This document shows, piece after piece, positions 58,145-64,000 of a stretch of 64,000 nucleotides of DNA. Under the pieces are notes generated by a model. The model ran no database searches and was not told where the DNA came from. It saw nothing but the letters and a program-made list of their open reading frames with translations. Every line of letters begins with the position of its first letter. Position 1 is the first letter of the stretch. The position numbers were made by a program, and so were the translations under genes. The stretch is from Geobacillus vulcani PSS1 (GTDB taxonomy: Bacteria; Bacillota; Bacilli; Bacillales; Anoxybacillaceae): positions 2,605,001 through 2,669,000 of the forward strand of contig NZ_JPOI01000001.1 of assembly GCF_000733845.1 (NCBI RefSeq). The letters run 5' to 3'.

Positions 58145-58716
58145 ATTGGAAACGAGCGTTTTGGATGTTGGCGGCTGTCAACGCCGTGGTTCTTGTTTGG
58201 GCTGTCGCTTGGCTGTTCGAGCCCGCTTCACCGGTGAAGTGGCCGGCGCGCCCGAACGTGGAAGGGGCTTCGTTTACGGTATACTCGAAGAAAGAGCATT
58301 TGAACGCCGTCATTAACGACTATTTGGCGGAAAAAACGAAAGACCATCCGCTCCGGTACGATGTTTGGCTTGCCGACCGCGTCTATGTTTCAAGCGAAAT
58401 CCCGATTTTAGGCCGTCCGGTCGAACTCGTCGTCTCGTTTGTGCCAAAAGTAGTCAAAGGAGGGAATGTCGAGCTCACAGAGCCGACGATTTCGCTTGGC
58501 GATTGGAAGCTGCCGGTGACGTATGTGCTTCGCTACTTGCAAAAGCACGCCCCGCTGCCCGATGAAGTGGCGATTGACCCGGAGCACACCCGCGTCTACG
58601 TCGCGCTCACGGACATTCGCTTTGGCAACGGCTATCAAGTGGCGGCCAAAAAAATCGATTTGGCCGCCGATGAGATCGTGTTTACCTTAACGATTCCGAC
58701 GAAGCAGCACCAGTAA
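58141..58716 (+). CDS. ypmS: YpmS-like DUF2140 membrane protein
   Basis: A 191-residue protein of the DUF2140/YpmS family with one N-terminal membrane helix (about 4-24) and an extracellular domain built of beta strands (RYDVWLADRVYVSSEIPILGRPVEL...). Role unknown. The ATG lies inside the ypmR stop (ATGA) with GGGAG upstream, so its translation is coupled to ypmR. Localisation beside a lipoprotein esterase suggests a cell-envelope function. Confidence 0.88.
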   Translation: MNWKRAFWMLAAVNAVVLVWAVAWLFEPASPVKWPARPNVEGASFTVYSKKEHLNAVINDYLAEKTKDHPLRYDVWLADRVYVSSEIPILGRPVELVVSFVPKVVKGGNVELTEPTISLGDWKLPVTYVLRYLQKHAPLPDEVAIDPEHTRVYVALTDIRFGNGYQVAAKKIDLAADEIVFTLTIPTKQHQ

Positions 58717-58752
58717 AAAAGACTGTCCGCGTGTGCAGGACAGTCTTTTTTG
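58717..58752. terminator. Bidirectional terminator between ypmS and rsmF
   Basis: AAAAGACTGTCC/GGACAGTCTTTT with a nine-base loop and A/T runs on both sides. Confidence 0.92.
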
Positions 58753-58790
58753 CGGTTAGGAGCTTCTTTGTCACCCGCTTTTCCGATGAT

Positions 58791-60155
58791 TCAGATGAGA
58801 CGCAGCCCTTTTGGGTAAAAGTTTTTCACCGTTCCTTTCACTTCTTTCCCCCAGGCGAATGGAAATCCATCCACGGTCACGAGCAGCCAACCGCGATCAC
58901 CGCCCGTGGACAGCGTCTCCCCGCGCCAATAGCGGACGATTTCCTCGCTTGTGCTTGCCAGATCCAGCACATGTCGTGCTTCTTCCGTCCGCAGCGATAA
59001 CGCGAGGGCGTGATTCGGCTCCAGCCGCTCTTTTTTTACTTCACCCAAGTGCAATCCAGCGCGCACGACTTTGATGCCGGATAAATCCGGACAGCGCTCC
59101 GGCAACAACACGAAATGTGCTCCAAACGAGGCAAATGTGCCGTCTCGCTCTGTCCGCAATGCCTCTTGTTCAAACTGGCGATACAGGCGAAGGGCAGTTT
59201 TTGGCGCGCTCGATTTCGCCCATCTCCCCCGCCAAGATGGGGTGGGCCGCTGTTTTTGGAGTTTGGCGACAAAATGCCCTTCCCCTTTGACGCGGTGCGG
59301 CCAAAGGCGGGCGGCGTGTGCGAGATCAAATCGATTCGTTTTCGTCCACTCCGGCCGCCCCGGCTCGATGCCGCCGATTTTCGCAATCGGCAACAACTGC
59401 AAATCCTCGTAGGTCTCAAGCAGCCATTCAATCGTTTGTTCGTTTTCTTCGGGAGAGAACGTGCACGTCGAGTAAACGAGAATGCCGCCTTCTTTCAGCA
59501 TCGCATAGGCGCTTTCCAAAATGCGCCGCTGTCTGGCCGCACATTCTTCCACATAAGCCGGACTCCAAAAGGAAACGGCTTCTTCCTCTTTGCGAAACAT
59601 GCCTTCGCCGGAACAGGGGGCGTCGACCAAAATTTTGTCAAAAAAGCCTGGAAACCGCTCGGCAAGCGCCTCAGGAGTTTCATTGACGACAATCGTGTTC
59701 GCCAAGCCGAACCGTTCGACGTTCTCCGCGAGCGCTTTGACCCTCTTCGGATGGATTTCATTGGCCATCAGCAACCCTTTGTTTTCCATCATCGCGCCAA
59801 GTTGGGTTGTTTTTCCCCCGGGAGCGGCGCATAAGTCAAGCACCATTTCTCCAGGCTCAGGGTGCAGCGCCTCAGCGACCGCCATGGCGCTCGGCTCTTG
59901 AATGTAATACAGGCCGGCCGCGTGGTATGGATGTTTTCCTGGTTGTTCATTCCGCTCATAATAAAACCCGGTCGGGCAAAACGGCACCGGGGAAAGGGAA
60001 AAGGGCGCCGTTTTTGTCCATGCGTCCGGGTCGGTTTTCAACGGATTGACGCGCAAGCCGTTCGTTTTTTCCTGCTCATAGACGGTGAAAAACTCATCCG
60101 CTTCTTCCTGAAGCAGCGTTTTCATCTTCGCAATAAACGATTCGGGCAGTCTCAA
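58791..60155 (-). CDS. rsmF: RsmF/NOL1-NOP2-Sun family RNA m5C methyltransferase
   Basis: SAM-dependent cytosine-5 methyltransferase of rRNA or tRNA. It has 454 residues. The SAM site is DLCAAPGGKTTQLGA; the two family Cys are in VDAPCSGEGMF (motif IV) and VYSTCTFSPEENE (motif VI, nucleophile). The C-terminal third is an RsmF-type PUA-like domain. The TTG at 60155 gives MRLPESFIAKMKTLL and has AAAGGAG 9 bases upstream; the frame extends further but without a ribosome site. The exact target base is not predictable. Confidence 0.9.
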   Translation of the reverse strand: MRLPESFIAKMKTLLQEEADEFFTVYEQEKTNGLRVNPLKTDPDAWTKTAPFSLSPVPFCPTGFYYERNEQPGKHPYHAAGLYYIQEPSAMAVAEALHPEPGEMVLDLCAAPGGKTTQLGAMMENKGLLMANEIHPKRVKALAENVERFGLANTIVVNETPEALAERFPGFFDKILVDAPCSGEGMFRKEEEAVSFWSPAYVEECAARQRRILESAYAMLKEGGILVYSTCTFSPEENEQTIEWLLETYEDLQLLPIAKIGGIEPGRPEWTKTNRFDLAHAARLWPHRVKGEGHFVAKLQKQRPTPSWRGRWAKSSAPKTALRLYRQFEQEALRTERDGTFASFGAHFVLLPERCPDLSGIKVVRAGLHLGEVKKERLEPNHALALSLRTEEARHVLDLASTSEEIVRYWRGETLSTGGDRGWLLVTVDGFPFAWGKEVKGTVKNFYPKGLRLI

Positions 60156-60329
60156 CGCAACAAACTCCTTTCTCGGCGTATCATCATGGGCGCACGAGTG
60201 TTTAAAAAGCACAGCATCATATGGCTGAACACAAGTTTTTCTGACCCCTCCCTCGAACAAGAACGCCGGCGGAAAAGCTGGAAACAGTGCTTTCTCAAAT
60301 CGTTTTTATTGGTTCATCAACACGTCCTG

Positions 60330-60923
60330 TCATGAGCGTTTGCCTGGCCATTTCACTTTCGGCTCCGTTTTGTTCAAGATGCGTTGAATGTTGGCGCGAT
60401 GACGGTAAAAGATAAACGAGGCGAGCAACAACACCGCCGCCGTCAACGGGATGTCGTCCGTGAAAAAGACGGTGTACACGACCGCATACAGCGCGGCGGC
60501 CATCGATGACAGCGAGACGTAGCGCGAAATCGCCAAGACAACAAGAAACACAGCGATGAGCGACAAAAAGAACAACGGCGAATAAAACAGCATCACCCCG
60601 CCCGATGTCGCCACCGCCTTGCCGCCGCGGAATTTGGCGAACACCGGGTACATATGGCCGACGACAGCGACCGCACCGGCTAACAGCGGATGAACAGGGA
60701 CGGAAAAAAACATCGGCAAGCTCGCCGCCAGTGTTCCTTTTAGCATGTCACCGACAATGACGATCGTTCCCGCTTTCGCCCCAAGCACGCGGAACGTGTT
60801 CGTTCCCCCAAGATTGCCGCTTCCATGTTCGCGGATGTCGATTCCGTAGCCGATCTTTCCGACAAGAAGGCCAAACGGAATCGAACCGAGAAGATAAGCA
60901 AGAAGCAAAATCAGTGCAGTCAT
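60330..60923 (-). CDS. plsY: Acyl-phosphate glycerol-3-phosphate acyltransferase PlsY
   Basis: Membrane enzyme that acylates glycerol-3-phosphate from acyl-phosphate, the first step of phospholipid synthesis in most Gram-positives. It has 197 residues with about five helices. The three cytoplasmic motifs are [35 protein letters not shown], and [20 protein letters not shown]. The ATG at 60923 matches the family start; a TTG at 60935 is too close to AAAGGG. Usually beside parE/parC in relatives, but those are not visible here. Confidence 0.95.
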   Translation of the reverse strand: MTALILLLAYLLGSIPFGLLVGKIGYGIDIREHGSGNLGGTNTFRVLGAKAGTIVIVGDMLKGTLAASLPMFFSVPVHPLLAGAVAVVGHMYPVFAKFRGGKAVATSGGVMLFYSPLFFLSLIAVFLVVLAISRYVSLSSMAAALYAVVYTVFFTDDIPLTAAVLLLASFIFYRHRANIQRILNKTEPKVKWPGKRS

Positions 60924-61095
60924 GAAGCCCAACACCCTTTACTCAACAAGTTTGTGCATGTTTCTATTTTACCATGCATGATAGAAAACGGTAGACAGGA
61001 ATTTTGCATTTCAAGGACATAGCCGCTAAACTGAAAAGAAGAAACGGGCTGTCGGCAAGTTCGTCCGACTCCGGACAGATGAGAAAGGAGCGACC

Positions 61096-61524
61096 ATGAT
61101 GAAAACGACGGTTGTATGGAACGGAAACATGTCATTCAGCGGCCAAAGCGCCTCCGGTGTGGTGATCCCGATGGATGCCGCGAAGGATGTCGGCGGCAAC
61201 GATTCGGGCGCGCGGCCGATGGAGCTTTTGCTTCACGCCTTAGCCGGCTGCACCGGCATTGATATCATCCTGATCTTGCGCAAAATGCGCCTGGATGTCC
61301 GGGCGTTTTCGATGGAAGTGGAAGGAACGCGCGCCGATGACCACCCGAAGCGGTTTACAGAGATTCATATCCATTACGCCCTTGAAGGCGATTTGCCGGA
61401 AGAAAAAGTTGTCCGCGCCATCCGGCTGTCCAAAGAAAAATATTGTTCTGTTTCCCATTCGTTAAACGCTGCCATTACGGCGAGCTATTCGATCAACGGC
61501 GTGCGCGGGAAGGAGACGATCTAA
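61096..61524 (+). CDS. OsmC-family peroxide/thiol protein
   Basis: A 142-residue OsmC/Ohr-fold protein. The two family Cys are in LAGCTGIDI (about 53-61) and EKYCSVSHSL (about 116). A Cys-based peroxidase or a related detoxification role is likely; it belongs to the YhfA-like branch rather than Ohr. ATG ATG start with AAAGGAGCGACC. It is a single gene; the next clear terminator lies about 65 bases past the stop. Confidence 0.88.
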   Translation: MMKTTVVWNGNMSFSGQSASGVVIPMDAAKDVGGNDSGARPMELLLHALAGCTGIDIILILRKMRLDVRAFSMEVEGTRADDHPKRFTEIHIHYALEGDLPEEKVVRAIRLSKEKYCSVSHSLNAAITASYSINGVRGKETI

Positions 61525-61591
61525 CAAGGAGGAGGGTTTGACGTTCATGGCCGTTTCGTGTGGCATAGCGCCGGATGACCATATGATGAAC

Positions 61592-61626
61592 AAGGTGTTC
61601 CGATCGTTTGCGGAACACCTTTTTTG
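61592..61626 (+). terminator. Terminator after the OsmC gene
   Basis: AAGGTGTTCC/GGAACACCTT with a ten-base loop, followed by TTTTTT. Confidence 0.88.
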
Positions 61627-61734
61627 TGTTAGAACAGATAACGGTGATCAGTCGTTTGGATGGATGCCCTGCCGATCCGCTTTCTTTCAAGTTATGCCCG
61701 ATAGGCGGCGCGCCAAAAAACTTTGTCCTCATAC

Positions 61735-61762
61735 TTGACACTGATCTTTTAATTGTTATAAT
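61735..61762 (+). promoter_or_regulatory. Consensus promoter of glnK-amtB
   Basis: A perfect TTGACA (61735-61740), a 16-base spacer and a perfect TATAAT (61757-61762). Confidence 0.8.
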
Positions 61763-61770
61763 TTTTAACA
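61754..61770. promoter_or_regulatory. GlnR/TnrA box overlapping the -10 of glnK-amtB
   Basis: TGTTATAATTTTTAACA fits the GlnR/TnrA consensus TGTNAnAwwwTnTNACA at all defined bases. It covers the -10 element, a position expected to block the promoter. Confidence 0.75.
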
Positions 61771-61819
61771 TAAATACGTTAATTTTTATTACGCAAAAAG
61801 GTTGAGGGGGCGGCGGGAA

Positions 61820-62188
61820 GTGAAAAAAATTGAGGCCATCATCCGGCCGGAGAGATTAACCGATACCATTAAAGCATTGAAACAAATCGGGATTACCGGG
61901 TTCACCGTTTCGCAGGTTGTCGGCCGTGGGAAACAGAAGGATACACAAGGAGTGTATCGGGGAAAAAACTACAAAGTGACGCTCCATCCGAAAGTCAAAC
62001 TTGAAATCGTTCTGTCCGACTATATGGTCGAGCGGACGATCCAATCGATTGTGGCCGCTGCGCAAACCGGCGAAGACGGGGACGGGAAAATTTTTGTCTA
62101 TCCGGTGCTGGAAGCGTACAACATTCGCACCGGCACGCTTGACTTTGATATTGATGAACTGGCGGAAAAACGGGAGGGACGGGCATGA
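61820..62188 (+). CDS. glnK: P-II nitrogen regulatory protein GlnK
   Basis: A trimeric signal protein that senses 2-oxoglutarate and ADP/ATP and plugs the AmtB channel. It has 122 residues. The T-loop (QKDTQGVYRGKNYKVTLHPK, with the Tyr that is uridylylated in enterobacteria) and the GDGKIFVYPVLEAYNIRTG C-terminal signature are clear. The GTG at 61820 follows GAGGGGGCGG. It precedes amtB and overlaps it by four bases. In B. subtilis the order is amtB-glnK (nrgAB); here it is inverted. Confidence 0.94.
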   Translation: MKKIEAIIRPERLTDTIKALKQIGITGFTVSQVVGRGKQKDTQGVYRGKNYKVTLHPKVKLEIVLSDYMVERTIQSIVAAAQTGEDGDGKIFVYPVLEAYNIRTGTLDFDIDELAEKREGRA

Positions 62189-63486
62189 TGGAACATGTGA
62201 ATGCTGTATGGATCGTCATCGCGGCCGCCATGGTGCTGTTTATGGAAGGCGGATTCAGCTTGCTGGAAGCAGGGTTGGTGCGGACGAAAAACGCCGTCAA
62301 TGTAACAATGAAAATTTTCGTTGATTTGACCATCGGAGCGCTAGCGTTTTGGCTCATTGGCTTTGGGCTGATGTTCGGAGATGATGCGTTCGGCTGGATC
62401 GGCACCACGCTGTTCGGAACACCGGAAGCCATCTCTTTGTCTGTTCCGCTGCCAAGCGCGGCATTTGTTCTATTCCAAATCGGGTTTGCCGTAGCGTGTG
62501 TGTCAATTATTTCCGGAGCAGTCGCCGAGCGGATGAATTTTAAGGCATACATTGTGACGGTTCTTCTTGTTTGCGCTGCCGTTTACCCATTATCAGGCCA
62601 TTGGATTTGGCATAGTGACGGCTGGTTGGCGAAACTCGGGATGAAAGATTTCGCAGGGTCAGCAGCGATTCATGCGCTCGGCGGTTTTGCGGCGCTGGCG
62701 CTCGCCAAGCGGCTTGGACCGCGAAAAGGGCGGTTCAACTCGGACGGCAGTGTGAACGTATTTGCGCCGAGCAATATTCCGCTTGCTTCGGCGGGGGCGT
62801 TCATTTTATGGTTTGGCTGGTTTGCGTTTAATGCGGGCAGTACACTCGATGCGTCCAATGAAGCGCTGGCGTCGATCGCCCTCAACACAATGTTGTCAGG
62901 GGCAGCCGGGGGCACGTCGGCGCTCCTCGTGACGATGAAAAAGTACGGAAAAGCCGATCCAAGCATGGTCATGAATGGTGTGTTGTCCGGTCTGGTGGCC
63001 ATTACGGCCGGCTGTGCGTTCGTCTCGCAATGGAGCGCGGTGCTGATCGGTCTGGTGAGCGGCGTCATCGTCGTCTATGCGACGCTGTTGGTCGATGCGT
63101 TGAAAATCGACGACCCGGTCGGTGCGGTGGCGGTCCATGGGTTTAATGGGGTGTTTGGCACGCTCGCCGTCGGTTTGTTCGACTCGACGCAAGGATTGTT
63201 GACGACCGGCCATGTGTCGCTGTTCACCACCCAACTGCTTGGCGCGTTGACCGTCGTCATTTGGGGCTTTGTCAGCGGTGCGCTCATCGCCAATGTGTGC
63301 GACCGCACAGTTGGGCTGCGGGCGACAGAGCGCGAGGAAGAAGAAGGGCTTGATATGGCGTACCACGGCATTCCAGCTTACAATGAACTCGAACGGTTTG
63401 CCGATCTCCCAGGCGGGTTGTACGATTTTGAGGAGACGACCGGCATTCGCGTTGCTCCGTTAAACAATAAAAACGCCGTCGGATAA
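62185..63486 (+). CDS. amtB: Ammonium transporter
   Basis: Conducts ammonium/ammonia across the membrane under nitrogen limitation. It has 433 residues and eleven membrane segments. Signatures include EGGFSLLEAGLVRTKNAVNVTMK, the Amt motif DFAGSAAIHALGGFAALALA with the pore His, GWFAFNAGSTLDASNEALASIALNTM, and the second pore His in VAVHGFNGVFGTLAVGLF. The cytoplasmic tail (GLDMAYHGIPAYNE) is typical of Amt proteins bound by P-II. Starts with ATGATG inside glnK. Very long terminator follows. Confidence 0.95.
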   Translation: MMEHVNAVWIVIAAAMVLFMEGGFSLLEAGLVRTKNAVNVTMKIFVDLTIGALAFWLIGFGLMFGDDAFGWIGTTLFGTPEAISLSVPLPSAAFVLFQIGFAVACVSIISGAVAERMNFKAYIVTVLLVCAAVYPLSGHWIWHSDGWLAKLGMKDFAGSAAIHALGGFAALALAKRLGPRKGRFNSDGSVNVFAPSNIPLASAGAFILWFGWFAFNAGSTLDASNEALASIALNTMLSGAAGGTSALLVTMKKYGKADPSMVMNGVLSGLVAITAGCAFVSQWSAVLIGLVSGVIVVYATLLVDALKIDDPVGAVAVHGFNGVFGTLAVGLFDSTQGLLTTGHVSLFTTQLLGALTVVIWGFVSGALIANVCDRTVGLRATEREEEEGLDMAYHGIPAYNELERFADLPGGLYDFEETTGIRVAPLNNKNAVG

Positions 63487-63491
63487 GATTG

Positions 63492-63546
63492 CAGAGGTTG
63501 TTCGAAAAGGCCTGCCTGATGGCCTTTGGCGGACAGCCTCTTTTTC
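63492..63546 (+). terminator. Terminator of glnK-amtB
   Basis: AGAGG-TTGT-TCGAAAAGGCC pairs with GGCCTTT-GGCGGACAGCCTCT across TGCCTGAT, then TTTTTCTATTTTT. Confidence 0.85.
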
Positions 63547-63676
63547 TATTTTTCTAATTTACAAAAAATTTACAAAAAAATCACAAAAAAGAATCCTTTT
63601 GTCCCTATTATTCTACTTATTCATAAAGATATAATCGGTAGATGAAGGAAAGATACACAGGGAAGGAGACGAAACG

Positions 63677-64000
63677 ATGAAGGGTTCGGAACGATGGGGA
63701 AAACGAATGTTGTCGGCATTGACGGCAGCCGCTGTATTGGCGGCAACGCCGGTTGGGGCGGCAGGGAACGGGAAAAGCAAAGGAGAGCCGCCTGCTTCTT
63801 CGCACCGTTATATTGAGGTGCAGCTCCTCGGCATAAACGATTTTCATGGCCAGCTCAACGTGACGAGAAAAGTCGGCGGGCGGGAAGTCGGGCGAGCGGA
63901 TTATTTGGCCGCTTATTTGAAACAGCGGGAGGCAGAAAACAAAAACACGCTGCTCGTCCATGCCGGCGATGCGGTCGGCGCCAGCCCGCCGGTATCGGCG
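63677..64000 (+). CDS. Exported 5'-nucleotidase/metallophosphoesterase, N-terminal part
   Basis: The first 108 residues of a secreted bimetal phosphoesterase of the 5'-nucleotidase (UshA/YfkN) family; the rest lies past the right edge. A signal peptide (KRMLSALTAAAVLAATPVGAAG) leads to the metal motifs GINDFHGQLN and VHAGDAVGASPP. It probably degrades external nucleotides or 2',3'-cyclic nucleotides for phosphate and nucleosides. GGGAAGGAGACG lies before the ATG, and a TATAAT at about 63630-63635 could be its -10. Confidence 0.85.
   Translation, partial: MKGSERWGKRMLSALTAAAVLAATPVGAAGNGKSKGEPPASSHRYIEVQLLGINDFHGQLNVTRKVGGREVGRADYLAAYLKQREAENKNTLLVHAGDAVGASPPVSA

Noticed and set aside
61538..61738. 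ORF after the OsmC gene with a strong upstream GGAGGAGGG
   Set aside because: It runs straight through a strong terminator and into the promoter area of glnK, and shows no family features. The ribosome-like site is probably coincidence or a remnant.

Overview
The window is chromosomal DNA of a spore-forming, moderately GC-rich Bacillaceae bacterium. Geobacillus (or Parageobacillus) fits best. The evidence is Bacillus subtilis-type gene neighbourhoods (ypjP-thyA-dfrA, ypmQRS, metA/bsaA/ypgR, yidC2) in GC-rich codons, strong AAGGAGG ribosome sites, many TTG/GTG starts, sporulation genes (a KinB-like kinase, YjcZ, an SspP-like protein), and an esterase that looks near-identical to the thermophilic Bacillus monoacylglycerol lipase. 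Species assignment is inference from remembered families; no search was run.

Layout. 1-9.5 kb: the end of a fructose PTS permease, the ycgR/ycgQ pair, a metallo-beta-lactamase-fold hydrolase, a YjbQ protein, methionine aminopeptidase, a KinB-like sensor kinase and a secreted M6 protease (immune inhibitor A) that apparently starts at CTG. 9.6-18.2 kb: a HemD-like protein, a hemerythrin gene behind an ideal FNR-type site, a monoacylglycerol lipase, a 1385-residue TPR protein carrying a C39-like cysteine peptidase fold, and a small membrane ORF whose 3' end can pair with the ribosome site of yidC2. 18.5-27.9 kb: a pncA gene reduced to its two ends, pncB, secreted oligoendopeptidase F, topB, a glycerophosphodiesterase, tRNA-Gln and an RraA-family gene.

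28-44 kb is one long cobalamin operon. A B12 riboswitch with its own terminator is followed by cbiW, a NiCoT cobalt permease, cbiH60, cbiX, cbiJ, cbiC, cbiD, cbiET, cbiL, cbiF, cbiG, cbiA, cbiP, cobT, cobA and btuR. Most genes overlap or are spaced by a few bases. This is the anaerobic (early cobalt insertion) route from uroporphyrinogen III to adenosylated cobyric acid, plus DMB activation; cbiB, cobU, cobS and cobC are not here. The operon is broken only before cobT, where about 290 bases resemble the RNA end of an IS200/IS605 element.

44-64 kb: small sporulation genes, metA, bsaA, ypgR, a bacilliredoxin, an aminotransferase, ypjP beside a Pro-Pro endopeptidase, thyA-dfrA, ilvA, the ypmQRS cluster, an RNA m5C methyltransferase, plsY, an OsmC protein, glnK-amtB behind a perfect GlnR/TnrA box, and the start of a secreted 5'-nucleotidase.

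The most promising undescribed system is the 92-codon ORF plus 15-bp stem in front of yidC2 (17.1-17.4 kb). Its layout matches the MifM ribosome-stalling sensor of B. subtilis, with little sequence similarity. Other leads are the FNR site at exactly -41.5, the hairpin spacer before cobT, the Pro-Pro endopeptidase beside a Pro-Pro-containing exported protein, and the TPR/C39 giant protein.
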